Part shown: one piece after another, positions 6,874 to 14,645 of the stretch
How the letters are laid out: each line of letters starts with the position of its first letter
Numbering within the stretch: the stretch's first letter is position 1
Origin: Coriobacteriales bacterium
GTDB lineage: Bacteria > Actinomycetota > Coriobacteriia > Coriobacteriales > UBA8131
Reading direction: 5' to 3'
Assembly (NCBI GenBank): GCA_031268525.1
Contig: JAIRXA010000028.1
Span: 1-20,926, forward strand
DNA: 20,926 nucleotides
Notes under the pieces: generated by a model
What the model was told of the DNA's origin: nothing
Databases searched by the model: none
The model's input: only the letters and a program-made list of their open reading frames with translations
Made by a program: the position numbers and the translations under genes

Positions 6874-8004
6874 ATGAATATGAAGGTCTGTGTCTCGGGT
6901 GGGGGGAACATCGGGATCGCATTGTGTTGTTATCTGAAACAGACAGGCTGCGAACTCAGCCTGTTAACCTCAAAACCCACAGCTTGGGGTAATGCCGTCA
7001 CCTATACCGAAGGGGGAAGTGACAGGACCTTTGAAGTAGCTCTGGATACGGTCACCGACGACCCGCAGAAAGCCCTGAGCGGTGCGGGCATCATATTCAT
7101 CACCCAGCCCTCCTTTCTGATCGAGGATCTTATCGCACGTCTGGAACCTTTTCTCGACTCCGGCACGGTCATCTGCTTTGTGCCGGGACCAGGAGGCAAG
7201 GAGTTCGTCTGCGATCGTCTGTTGGCTCGGGGCTTTGTCATCGCGGGACTGGATAGGGCGCCTTGTGTCTCACGGATACAGGAGCCGTATCGTTCGGTGA
7301 TTGCGTCTAAAAAACCTGCTGTTCGCTGCGGGACACTTCCGGCTCATCGCGCTTCGAGTGTCGCCTCACTGATCGCTTCTCTTCTCGACATGACCTGTTT
7401 ACCTCTGGCAAACTATTTTACCGTCTCCCTCACCCCCACAAACCCCATCCTTCACACCGCACGACTCTTTTCCCTCTTAGGCAATCCAGACAGCTCCCAA
7501 AATACGGAAGGCTTTACGCACAAGCTGCTGTTTTATGGCGAATGGGACGATCGCGCGTCTTCATGTCTGCTGAATATGGATGCCGAGCTGCAGACCATCT
7601 GTGCCTCTTTTGACAATATGGATCTTTCGGGTGTCATCCCTCTTACCGAGCATTACGAATCCGCCACCGTTCAGGAACTGACCGATAAGATACGGAGTAT
7701 TCGATCTCTGAAAAACATCTCTGCGCCCCTGCTGGAGCGCGACGGACGCTGGGAGCCGGATAGGAATTCTCGCTATTTTAGGGAGGATTTCCCCTTTGGG
7801 CTTTGTGAGTTGCGAGCGTTTGCCGACATCGCGTCTGTGAGTTGCCCAACGATAGATAAAGCGCTGACGTGGTATGAGCAGTTTGCAGGGGTACAGTATT
7901 ATCGCGATGGATCGTTTACCGGCGAGGGGCTGACGAAGAGTCTGCTCCCTCAGCACTACGGCCTGCGCTCTAAACAAGACATCGGGCGTTTCTATCTGGG
8001 TTAA
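6874..8004 (+). CDS. NAD(P)-dependent opine dehydrogenase family protein
   Basis: A 376-residue enzyme. The N-terminal Rossmann fold begins VCVSGGGNIGIALCCYL (glycine motif 9-14). Next come VPGPGGKEF (103-111) and the family hallmark TPTNPILHTARL, with N190 and H194 as likely catalytic residues. The C-terminal domain carries RYFREDFPFGLCELRAFADI and CPTIDKALTWYEQF. Opine dehydrogenases reductively join a 2-oxo acid to the amino group of an amino acid or similar amine. In a glycan locus the product may be an N-(1-carboxyethyl)-type substituent, as known for some Providencia O-antigens; the substrate here is not readable. AGGAGAGGG precedes ATG 6874, and an ATG at 6880 is possible. It lies 162 bases after the fusion gene, same strand, and probably shares its pathway. 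Confidence 0.85.
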   Translation: MNMKVCVSGGGNIGIALCCYLKQTGCELSLLTSKPTAWGNAVTYTEGGSDRTFEVALDTVTDDPQKALSGAGIIFITQPSFLIEDLIARLEPFLDSGTVICFVPGPGGKEFVCDRLLARGFVIAGLDRAPCVSRIQEPYRSVIASKKPAVRCGTLPAHRASSVASLIASLLDMTCLPLANYFTVSLTPTNPILHTARLFSLLGNPDSSQNTEGFTHKLLFYGEWDDRASSCLLNMDAELQTICASFDNMDLSGVIPLTEHYESATVQELTDKIRSIRSLKNISAPLLERDGRWEPDRNSRYFREDFPFGLCELRAFADIASVSCPTIDKALTWYEQFAGVQYYRDGSFTGEGLTKSLLPQHYGLRSKQDIGRFYLG

Positions 8005-8018
8005 AAAGGTGAGGGCAG

Positions 8019-8084
8019 TGTGACAGGGGCAGACCCGCAGGTCCCGCAAAGTGAATGGGACAACAGAAACGTCCCCCTGTCCCA
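8019..8084. repeat. REP-like palindromic intergenic element
   Basis: TGGGACA (8056-8062) and TGTCCCA (8078-8084) form inverted arms around ACAGAAACGTCCCCC. The outer left side (TGTGACAGGGGCAGAC at 8019) is an imperfect inverted copy of the right end read from the other strand. A relative, TGGGACAAGGGGACGTTTT, sits at the right window edge. It lies between the convergent opine dehydrogenase and prepilin genes (8005-8111), so it could also act as a bidirectional terminator. The style resembles mobile REP elements. Confidence 0.6.
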
Positions 8085-8111
8085 GAAACGTGAAAACCCC
8101 CCCATGACGCG

Positions 8112-8840
8112 TCATGCGCTATGATGCGTGACCTGGTAGCCGGCGTTTGGGTCGTAGGCGACAGTTTGGAAGAAGCGATCCCATACGTCACTCTCAGTTG
8201 TTACGTCGGTGAGATCTAGATCAAGCTTATAGGTGACGACGATCATGGGCTTGTTTGAACCGCTTCCCTCTGGAAAAAATGCCCAGAGGAAACCATCGGC
8301 ATTGAATACGGTAGAGCCTGGAGGGCCGACAACGTAGAAATCCCAATTACCGGGAGGTCTTATAGAGCTATAATACCCAGGACCAGCTATCGCATACTCT
8401 GCAAATTCCTCCCCCAACAGTGCGGAGACTCTTTTGCTGAGCTCAGTGGACAATGGATGGCTGTCGCCAACGCGTGACAGCGTAATACGGCTATCCCACG
8501 ATTTGTGGCTTGCAAGTGTCCAACACTGTGCACCTGAAGTCGCGGTAACCGCGGCAGTACCCCTCCTCAAGTAGTCTTCTGAATACCAATCCCCACCACT
8601 ACGCATGGTATGCCCATCGAAGAAGCCCTCACTGTCTGCCTCAGTAATGACGGCGCGGGCGGCAATCGCGTAGTTTCTCCCTTGCATCTCCCACGTTCTG
8701 TCATTGGCCTTCTTGATGTAGCCGGTAAGTGCCGGTAGGGCAATGGCAGCGAGGATACCCAGTATGACGAGGACTACGATGAGTTCAATCAGGGTAAAGC
8801 CCTTTTTGTTTGAAAGCCCCCTCGTGCGCCTTACCACCAT
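8112..8840 (-). CDS. Type IV prepilin-like protein (class III signal peptide)
   Basis: A 242-residue protein with a short basic leader (MVVRRTRGLSNKK) and the prepilin peptidase site G14^F15, followed by TLIELIVVLVILGILAAI with the conserved E at position +5 of the mature protein. Mature pilins assemble by this helix; the signal helix runs to about residue 43. The rest is a globular domain rich in Gly, Ser and aromatic residues, which I do not recognise. The start ATG 8840 has GGGAG 5 bases upstream. No prepilin peptidase, ATPase or PilC gene is in the window, so it is an orphan here. It reads in the same direction as the O-acylation operon but has its own promoter and is separated from it by 216 bases with repeats. 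Confidence 0.9.
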   Translation of the reverse strand: MVVRRTRGLSNKKGFTLIELIVVLVILGILAAIALPALTGYIKKANDRTWEMQGRNYAIAARAVITEADSEGFFDGHTMRSGGDWYSEDYLRRGTAAVTATSGAQCWTLASHKSWDSRITLSRVGDSHPLSTELSKRVSALLGEEFAEYAIAGPGYYSSIRPPGNWDFYVVGPPGSTVFNADGFLWAFFPEGSGSNKPMIVVTYKLDLDLTDVTTESDVWDRFFQTVAYDPNAGYQVTHHSA

Positions 8841-8872
8841 GTTCTCCCTTGCTTTTGTCTTTAACAGCGAGA

Positions 8873-8901
8873 ACTATACCTACCGTTAAACGCTTTGAGA
8901 A
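8873..8901 (-). promoter_or_regulatory. Sigma70-like promoter for the prepilin gene
   Basis: On the minus strand, TTCTCA (8901-8896), 17 bases, and TATAGT (8878-8873) predict a start near 8866. That gives a short leader of about 26 bases with GGGAG before ATG 8840. It indicates independent transcription from the upstream acylation operon. Confidence 0.5.
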
Positions 8902-8948
8902 GTCCCCATTAATCCCGATAAAACGTACTTGACAAAGTGGACTCGTAG

Positions 8949-9037
8949 GAGCGGGCTTTGACCAATGCCATTGGTTAAAGCCCGCTCGGTGGGTGCGTGG
9001 GACTTCCCTTCCCGGGCGAGCGGTCAAAGCCCGCCCC
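8949..9037. repeat. REP-like cluster with near-perfect 19-bp inverted repeat
   Basis: Arms 8949-8967 (GAGCGGGCTTTGACCAATG) and 8969-8987 are inverted copies with a single mismatch around one central base. A third, inverted copy of the GCGGGCTTTGACC core lies at 9022-9037. The cluster begins 20 bases beyond the end of the acylation operon (stop at 9057) and ends upstream of the prepilin promoter, so it may terminate or stabilise that transcript. Repetition of the core points to a REP family, not a simple terminator. Confidence 0.7.
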
Positions 9038-9056
9038 TCGTGCTGCTCCCGTCGTG

Positions 9057-10676
9057 TCAGTGCTGCACTGGCATGGTCACTTCGTATGCCTTTTGGCCGT
9101 CGGCCGCGATGGTGATGATGGTCACGGAACCCTCCGCGACGAGCTCGTCGGTCCACAGCCCGAACTCAATGATGTTGCCGGTCAGGCAGCAGTCGTAGAT
9201 CTGCTCACCGATCTGCACGTAGGCGGACTGGATTGCTGGTCCGGCCCAGGTGAGGTAGTAGTTTGAGACGGGCTGTCCGTCATTGGGAGTGAGCGCGAAG
9301 GCTTCCGGCCCGCCGGCCCCATCGCCCCCGCCGCTCCCACCGACTCCGCCCGACCCGCCGCCCTCGCCGCCGCTCCCACCGACTCCGCCGTCACTCGCAT
9401 CATCCGAGCCATCTCCCAAACTTACAGGTCCCACAACGGTGAAGGGCACATACAGCCCGTTACCGGTGGGGTCCTCCACACAGAAGGCATCCGGGTTTGA
9501 GAAGTCGGGAGCGCCCAGCGCCGCGGAAGGTGTCAAGCGCTCTCGCGGCAGACCCTCCCAGGTCTCAAAGGGCAGGGCGAGTTGGGTTCGCAGCAGACCC
9601 TCATAGGGGAAGTACCAGGAGTCGTAGACGTAGTCTGCTGTATCAACGATGACGATATCGGGGTCAAAGAGACTGTAGTAGTAGGGGAGCGCCATGACAT
9701 CGGTATAGTTGTGGACGTTTGCCGAATACGAGAACTGGTTATACGACACCCGGTCCTTACCGTTGAAGTAGCTTCCGGTAAAGAAGAGTTCGCGAGGAGC
9801 GTCGGGGATGTTCGGGTTCTCAAAGACCCGGAGATCATGATAGGCGCGTATTCGGATGAGACTCTCGCCGAGGCCCTCAACTTCAATGGCTCCTGCCGAA
9901 GGGTCTGCGAGCGTATAGAGAGGGCTTGTCTCATCGATGGCGAACTGAGAGTTTGGCAAGGTTTCGTAATGGTAGTCTTCGGCCAGATAATCATCAAACT
10001 CAAGCGCCTCGAGGGAAGGATGATCTTCCTGCAAGCGCTCGATGATAGCCTGCGCACCAAGAAAAGCCCCCGTTTCGCTCCAGTGCCAGGAATCGAATTT
10101 TTGGTAGAAGACCGGGTAATCGTCCTTATTCGCAAGCATGACTGCTCCGAGGTCGATGTAGTTGACGCCTCGCTCCTCCAGCAAGGGAATGAAATCGTCG
10201 ACAAGCGTGCGGGTATAGTTGATGGCGTCGGGGATATACTCGGTCATGACGCGGTTCTTGGTCGGTGTCATCACGAACAGGAATGTTACGTCACGCTGCT
10301 CGCAGTAGTCCTGCATCTGTTTCAGATAATCGGCGTAGGCCGTGAGCCATTCAAGAGAGGTGGTGTAGGGCTCAAAGCGAAAGAAAAACTGGCCGTCTGT
10401 GCCCATATCATACAGGGGATGGGTGAGCAAACTAAAGAGCCCGGCGTTCAGGGCTTGGCTGATGAGGATGCTCCGGGGACGAAACCCTATACGGTCGGAT
10501 GCGTAGGAGTAGGCCTGATTGATGAGACTGCCCTCGTTCTCCAGTGAGGGAAAGGCCGGAAGTGGCGCATTGTTGATGTCGGATCTTCCTTCAGGGTCGA
10601 GCTGTGAACGCGCCAAGGGTAGGGCTATCACCAGGGCCAACAGGCCTAACATCACAATCTGAGCAGCACGTTTCAT
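9057..10676 (-). CDS. AlgJ/AlgX-like (DHHW/SGNH) exported O-acylation partner with Gly-rich linker
   Basis: A 539-residue exported protein with an N-terminal signal/anchor (MKRAAQIVMLGLLALVIALP). The AlgX/AlgJ-like domain (about 45-395) has the region DSWHWSETGAFLG (195-207), corresponding to the family's D-x-H-W motif, and LFFTGSYFNG, where S302 fits the serine nucleophile. AlgJ/AlgX enzymes work with an AlgI membrane acyltransferase to O-acetylate exported glycan. It lies 23 bases after an AlgI-like gene, supporting that job. Two oddities: aspartate and histidine are spaced D195-x-x-H198 instead of D-x-H, and a Gly/Ser linker (about 423-456) joins an extra C-terminal domain of about 80 residues with a CC pair (496-497), perhaps for glycan or wall binding. 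Confidence 0.85.
   Translation of the reverse strand: MKRAAQIVMLGLLALVIALPLARSQLDPEGRSDINNAPLPAFPSLENEGSLINQAYSYASDRIGFRPRSILISQALNAGLFSLLTHPLYDMGTDGQFFFRFEPYTTSLEWLTAYADYLKQMQDYCEQRDVTFLFVMTPTKNRVMTEYIPDAINYTRTLVDDFIPLLEERGVNYIDLGAVMLANKDDYPVFYQKFDSWHWSETGAFLGAQAIIERLQEDHPSLEALEFDDYLAEDYHYETLPNSQFAIDETSPLYTLADPSAGAIEVEGLGESLIRIRAYHDLRVFENPNIPDAPRELFFTGSYFNGKDRVSYNQFSYSANVHNYTDVMALPYYYSLFDPDIVIVDTADYVYDSWYFPYEGLLRTQLALPFETWEGLPRERLTPSAALGAPDFSNPDAFCVEDPTGNGLYVPFTVVGPVSLGDGSDDASDGGVGGSGGEGGGSGGVGGSGGGDGAGGPEAFALTPNDGQPVSNYYLTWAGPAIQSAYVQIGEQIYDCCLTGNIIEFGLWTDELVAEGSVTIITIAADGQKAYEVTMPVQH
9300..9405 (-). repeat. Low-complexity Gly/Ser linker coding repeats
   Basis: Repeats of a GGTGGGAGCGG-like unit encode GGVGGSGGEGGGSGGVGGSGGGD in the AlgJ-like protein. 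The GGVGGSGG unit occurs twice. It separates the SGNH-type domain from the C-terminal domain. Confidence 0.75.
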
Positions 10677-10699
10677 GCGATGACCTCAATCCTCAACTC

Positions 10700-12301
10700 T
10701 CAATACTGTTGGTAGATGAAGGGAGAATAGGATGAATCCATGACACACATGATGGTGAAGGCCAGCAGGGCAGGCACCGCAACCGCTCGTAGCAACTGAA
10801 ACCAGACACGGCCATCGCAGCGTTTTGCAATCATTTTGCAAGCAGGCGTTGAAAGGAAGATGGCGACGGCTGCCACAAGGAGGGTACGGCCATTGAGCAG
10901 GTAGGGCAACTGGTAGAACTGTTCGGTTGAGGTGCCAATGCCAAGGAGATTGCCAAAGTAGGCGATGGCCTGCCACGCGCCTGTCGAGCGAAACCAGACC
11001 CAGCTCCCGAATACAACGAGCAGGGTCAGGACAATACCGACCCCTCGAGGAAGCCTGCGTATCTCGACACCCTGCGCGACCGCTCGTTTTTTGGCGCGCA
11101 GCGAGAAGAAACGCTCGACGCACATGAAGAAGGCAAACCATGCGCCCCAGAGGAGATAATGCCAGAGAAAGCCATGCCACAGCCCAGAGACGAGAAAGAC
11201 GAGTATCAGATTGAGATAGACATTGCCGTGTCTGCTGCCGCCCAGAGGTATGTAGAGGTAGTCGCGCAACCAGCGGCACAGAGTCATGTGCCAACGACGC
11301 CAGAAGTCGCCAACACTGCGTGCCATGTAAGGGTAGTCAAAGTTCTCCGGTAGGCGGAATCCAAACATGGCTCCTATGCCAATGGCCATGTCGCAGTAGC
11401 CCGAGAAATCAAAGAACAGCTGCAGACCAAAGAGGATGATACCAAGCCAGGCCGTCGGAATGTCGATGCCGCCGGCTTGCATGAGGAAGATTCGGTCGAC
11501 TGTGACGCCGAGAATGTCGGCGATGAGGACCTTTTTGGCGAGGCCGAAGACAAAGCGTTGTGCGCCGTAGGAAAAGTTGTCGAGAGTCGGTTTTCTGAGG
11601 CCCTCCCCCTCCCAGAACTCCCCATAGCGCGTGATCGGTCCTTGAATGACTTTGGGGAAGAACAACAGCCACAGGGAAACCTGCAGTAGATTGCGAGAAG
11701 CGCGCACCGTCTGACGATAGACATCTATCAGGTACGAGATGACGGCGAAGGTGAGGAAGGAGATGCCCAGAGCTGGGGCCCAGCCGTTCGCAGAAAGCCA
11801 GTCGCCATCCGGTCCACCAAAGAAGCCGGTGATGGCGGCGAGTTGGCGAATGACCATGAGCGCCGCAACATCAAAGATGATGGCCACGATAAGGATGGAG
11901 CGGTTCGCGCTCTTTGGCGGGTTCTCCGGCGGATTTCCCCGTGCGTCTCCCCGTGCTCCCTCCCGCGCACCCTGTCGACTGTCTCCTTGGTTGCCCTCCT
12001 GTATGTCCGTCCGGCTGTCCCCCCGCGTATCCCCCTGCGCATCTGCCAGTGCGCCCTGCCGATCAAGGCGCCTTTGCATCCACAGGGCAAAGCCGTAGTT
12101 TGCCAGTACCCATACGCAGATTATCGGCAGATAATAAAAACTCCCACAGGCATAGAAGACGATGCTCAATACGAGCAAGATAGCTTTTCCGATGGCGGAG
12201 CGAACCTGCTCGTCAAGCACCGGTAGCCGTGTGAGTCCGTGATAGAGCAGTAGGCTCACCGGCAGGAAGACGAATATGAACAGGATCGAACTCAGAACCA
12301 C
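10700..12301 (-). CDS. AlgI-like MBOAT membrane O-acyltransferase
   Basis: A 533-residue polytopic membrane protein of the AlgI/DltB/PatA type. Motifs in order are LLFFPKVIQGPITRY (212-226), FFDFSGYCDMAIGIGAMFGFRLPENF (297-321), DFWRRWHMTLCRWLRDYLYIPLGG (332-355) and SGLWHGFLW with the catalytic histidine H376. It would pass acyl groups from a cytosolic donor across the membrane to the AlgJ-like partner. CDM replaces the more usual SDM in the second motif. A hydrophilic insert of about 50 residues (81-130) in a cytosolic loop is made of GD-x-R/QG-type repeats (GDTRGDSR, QGDSRQGAREGARGDARG), unlike ordinary AlgI. The GTG start at 12301 lies inside the end of the DUF2304 gene (10-bp overlap), implying translational coupling. 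Confidence 0.93.
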   Translation of the reverse strand: MVLSSILFIFVFLPVSLLLYHGLTRLPVLDEQVRSAIGKAILLVLSIVFYACGSFYYLPIICVWVLANYGFALWMQRRLDRQGALADAQGDTRGDSRTDIQEGNQGDSRQGAREGARGDARGNPPENPPKSANRSILIVAIIFDVAALMVIRQLAAITGFFGGPDGDWLSANGWAPALGISFLTFAVISYLIDVYRQTVRASRNLLQVSLWLLFFPKVIQGPITRYGEFWEGEGLRKPTLDNFSYGAQRFVFGLAKKVLIADILGVTVDRIFLMQAGGIDIPTAWLGIILFGLQLFFDFSGYCDMAIGIGAMFGFRLPENFDYPYMARSVGDFWRRWHMTLCRWLRDYLYIPLGGSRHGNVYLNLILVFLVSGLWHGFLWHYLLWGAWFAFFMCVERFFSLRAKKRAVAQGVEIRRLPRGVGIVLTLLVVFGSWVWFRSTGAWQAIAYFGNLLGIGTSTEQFYQLPYLLNGRTLLVAAVAIFLSTPACKMIAKRCDGRVWFQLLRAVAVPALLAFTIMCVMDSSYSPFIYQQY

Positions 12302-12777
12302 GTGGGATCAGCGCTCACTACGAGATCAGCCTCTATTGCCGGAGCATCTCTCACTTTGGAATCTATACTCACTACGGGCTCTACGCTCACTACGGGCTCT
12401 ACGCTCTCTTTGGAATCTACGCTTACGTGCTCGCCACATCTCTCCTCTTCACGTTTTTCCAACAAGGCAAGTCGCGAGGTGAGCTCCTCGGTGCGTTGGT
12501 TGAGCTTGGAGAGCTTGAGGGTGAGCGAAAAAATGCGCACGACCAGCAGGAAGATGATCAGCAGGAAGACCAGATTAGCGGGCGAAACGAATCCCAGAAC
12601 TTGGGCCAGCGAGGTGATTATCGTCGGAAAGACGGCAATAATCAACAAGAGGCAGCTGAACGCTACCCAGAACAAAGCATAGTCAATCTGCAGACGCCGC
12701 TTGCGTATCTGGCGGAGGAAGTAGATCAGGGTCAACAAGGCCCCGACGATCAAAACCAAGCGTAATATGATCGACAT
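12292..12777 (-). CDS. DUF2304 family membrane protein
   Basis: A 161-residue protein with three membrane spans (about 5-24, 32-55, 64-88). A heptad-like stretch (LTLKLSKLNQRTEELTSRL) then fits a cytosolic coiled coil, followed by an acidic tail. This layout and the RKRRLQIDYALFWV segment match DUF2304, small proteins commonly encoded beside GT2 glycosyltransferases that act on polyprenyl-phosphate donors; a scaffold or regulator role is inferred. It follows the GT2 gene with one base between and overlaps the AlgI-like gene by 10 bp. The tail contains a duplicated SVEPVV unit encoded by an exact 18-bp tandem repeat, so tail length may vary between strains. Confidence 0.85.
   Translation of the reverse strand: MSIILRLVLIVGALLTLIYFLRQIRKRRLQIDYALFWVAFSCLLLIIAVFPTIITSLAQVLGFVSPANLVFLLIIFLLVVRIFSLTLKLSKLNQRTEELTSRLALLEKREEERCGEHVSVDSKESVEPVVSVEPVVSIDSKVRDAPAIEADLVVSADPTWF
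12368..12403 (-). repeat. Exact 18-bp tandem repeat in the DUF2304 gene
   Basis: CTCACTACGGGCTCTACG (plus-strand sense) is repeated without mismatch at 12368-12385 and 12386-12403, encoding SVEPVV twice. The flanks carry a further related pair (TTTGGAATCTA at about 12356 and 12410). The unit is a whole number of codons, so copy change keeps frame. Confidence 0.9.
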
Positions 12778-12778
12778 C

Positions 12779-13516
12779 TTACAGGCTCTTTTTCCGGAAG
12801 AATTGCACGAACAGAATAGAGATACTCATACGCAGCATGTACTTCGTCGCCGCCAGTGGGTTGAGGTAACTTTCCCCCGAAATCCGCTCGTCCATGACGA
12901 CGGGAATCTCTCGTACATGGGCACCGGAACGGATAAGGTAGCTGATGGTATCGGGCTCCGGTGTCATGTTGATGCTGGTGGCAAAGCGCTCGATCATCCG
13001 TTGTCCATAGGCGCGTTGGCCGCTGGTGGGGTCGGTCAGGGTCGCTCCGGTTGTCAATCGGATGGCAGCCTTGATAAAGGCACTGCCCAAGCCTCGAAAC
13101 CCCCTGAGCCGTTTTCCGCCCAAAAAGCGGCTGCCACAAACGATGGCGCAATCCTCTTTAGGATCATAGAGTGTGTCGAGGAGCTTTGGGATGTATTCGC
13201 TGCGATGCTGTCCGTCGGAGTCGAATTGTACGACAGCATCGTAGCCTTGCTCATAGGCATATTTCATCCCCGTTACCACCGCGCCTGCCAAGCCGAGGTT
13301 TGTTGCCAGATCAAGCAGGGGGAAGCCGCATCTGCGGCACAACGTCGCCGTCCCATCCGTACTCCCGTCGTTAACCACGACAAAATCCAACCCGGGGCAG
13401 CACTTCACAAGGCCGGTGACAACCCGCTCCAGGCAGGCCTCCTCATTATATGCAGGAATGACGACTAAGGCCTTCAAGTGAGTCCTGTCCCATCTTCTTG
13501 CAAGTAATCCAACCAT
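12779..13516 (-). CDS. GT2 glycosyltransferase, polyprenyl-phosphate (DPMS-like) type
   Basis: A 245-residue GT-A enzyme. LVVIPAYNEE (18-26) and VVNDGSTDGT (47-56) bind nucleotide; D99-S-D101 in QFDSDGQH binds metal; GSRFLGGKRLRG and DPTSGQRA (162-169) are typical of dolichyl/undecaprenyl-phosphate glycosyltransferases. It may load a sugar on polyprenyl phosphate for use outside the cell, in line with the adjoining DUF2304 gene. It heads the operon GT2-DUF2304-AlgI-AlgJ. ATG 13516 has no ribosome binding site. A TTG at 13477 (LKALVVIPAYNEE) has AGGA 7 bases upstream and coincides with the conserved N-terminus, and a minus-strand TATGAT at 13536-13531 would put transcription start next to 13516. 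The shorter form is therefore quite possible. Confidence 0.88.
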   Translation of the reverse strand: MVGLLARRWDRTHLKALVVIPAYNEEACLERVVTGLVKCCPGLDFVVVNDGSTDGTATLCRRCGFPLLDLATNLGLAGAVVTGMKYAYEQGYDAVVQFDSDGQHRSEYIPKLLDTLYDPKEDCAIVCGSRFLGGKRLRGFRGLGSAFIKAAIRLTTGATLTDPTSGQRAYGQRMIERFATSINMTPEPDTISYLIRSGAHVREIPVVMDERISGESYLNPLAATKYMLRMSISILFVQFFRKKSL

Positions 13517-13561
13517 TTTGAGCAGAAGCTATCATACAGCAGTAAGCTCTTATCGTGTATC

Positions 13562-14641
13562 ATGACGCCTGTGATAAGCATAATTTTGCCAGTATACAAT
13601 GCAGAATCCTCCCTCCCTCGCACTCTTGCTGCTCTCATGGCACAAGTCTACGAGGGCTACGAGGTCATTGCCGTTGACGATGGCTCAACTGATATGAGTG
13701 CCGTCCTGTTGGACGCCGCCGCCTTGGAGTACCCCGATCGGTTTACGGTGGTGCATACCGAAAACCGTGGGGCCTGGCAGGCTCGTAAGACTGGTTTTGA
13801 GCTGGCGCGTGGAGAGTATGTCGGTTTTTGTGACAGCGACGACGAGCCTTCTAACAGGTTCGTGCAGACTCTGGCGCAACGGGCGTTTGATACAGGCGCC
13901 GATATCGTGGTCTGTGCTTTTGAACGCTGCGATGCAGCAGGTGAGCGGACGCTCTCCACCGAGATGACGAGTTTTGGTGATGGCTGCGTGGAACTTGCCG
14001 AGAATCCCGGTATTCTGCCAAGCATTAACACGGCCCTATGGAACAAACTCTTTCGACGAGAGGTGCTCGTGGCCGGCCTCATGTTCGCCACACCTGCTCG
14101 GGTCGGCGAAGACGTCGTCCTCAATCTGGCAGCCTATGCGCACAGTCACCGTCTGACCTTCGTCTCCGAGCCGCTTTACCGCTATCGAACACGACCCGGC
14201 TCGCTTATGGCGTCGGTAACCAGTGAGGATTTCGAGGCGCTGGAGCGCTCCTTTCTGGAGGTACGCGAGCTGATCGCCGCGAGCCGCACGAAGGACGCGT
14301 CGCAATTTTTGGCTGTCTGCGACCTTATGGCTTTTATCCACATCGGCATTTCCCTGCAGGAGCGTTTCTGCGCTCGACAGGCGGGGCATGCCGCCGTCGA
14401 ACAGCGAGAAGCCGCCGCCGAACAGCGGAAAATCGCCCGGCTGGTGCGCACGATTCTCGAGCGCAGCTTCCCGCAGTATCGGCACAACCCGTATGCGACG
14501 CTGCGATATAATCGAACTCACAGCAATAGCAACCTCATGCTCCTGATCGCGCTGTGGGCGTATCGGCTGCGTCTGCTGATGCCCAGCCTACGGCTTTACC
14601 GGGCTGCAACGGCGCGCCGCAACAGCAGTTTTGGGTGGTGA
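13562..14641 (+). CDS. GT2 glycosyltransferase (EpsJ-like)
   Basis: A 359-residue family 2 glycosyltransferase. Visible are ISIILPVYNAE (5-15), VIAVDDGSTD (35-44), the metal-binding D91-S-D93-D94 in GFCDSDDE, the acceptor-side ALWNKLFRREVL (158-169) and the catalytic-base-like GED at 182-184. It should transfer a sugar from a nucleotide donor to a growing glycan at the inner membrane face; donor and linkage cannot be read. The C-terminal third is helical, with a duplicated AAxEQR unit (AAVEQREAAAEQRKI, DNA at about 14390-14430). The start ATG 13562 has no obvious ribosome binding site and lies only 45 bases from the divergent GT2. The next gene begins 4 bases after its stop. Confidence 0.88.
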   Translation: MTPVISIILPVYNAESSLPRTLAALMAQVYEGYEVIAVDDGSTDMSAVLLDAAALEYPDRFTVVHTENRGAWQARKTGFELARGEYVGFCDSDDEPSNRFVQTLAQRAFDTGADIVVCAFERCDAAGERTLSTEMTSFGDGCVELAENPGILPSINTALWNKLFRREVLVAGLMFATPARVGEDVVLNLAAYAHSHRLTFVSEPLYRYRTRPGSLMASVTSEDFEALERSFLEVRELIAASRTKDASQFLAVCDLMAFIHIGISLQERFCARQAGHAAVEQREAAAEQRKIARLVRTILERSFPQYRHNPYATLRYNRTHSNSNLMLLIALWAYRLRLLMPSLRLYRAATARRNSSFGW

Positions 14642-14645
14642 GAAC

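Noticed and set aside
8949..8987. Simple intrinsic terminator.
   Set aside because: The stem is strong but no U-run follows on the minus strand, and a third copy of its core nearby points to a repeat family. Termination may be a side effect.
9582..10547. A plus-strand frame of 321 codons opposite the AlgJ-like gene.
   Set aside because: The minus strand encodes a signal peptide, SGNH-type motifs and fits the operon; the plus frame has no ribosome binding site or recognisable domain.
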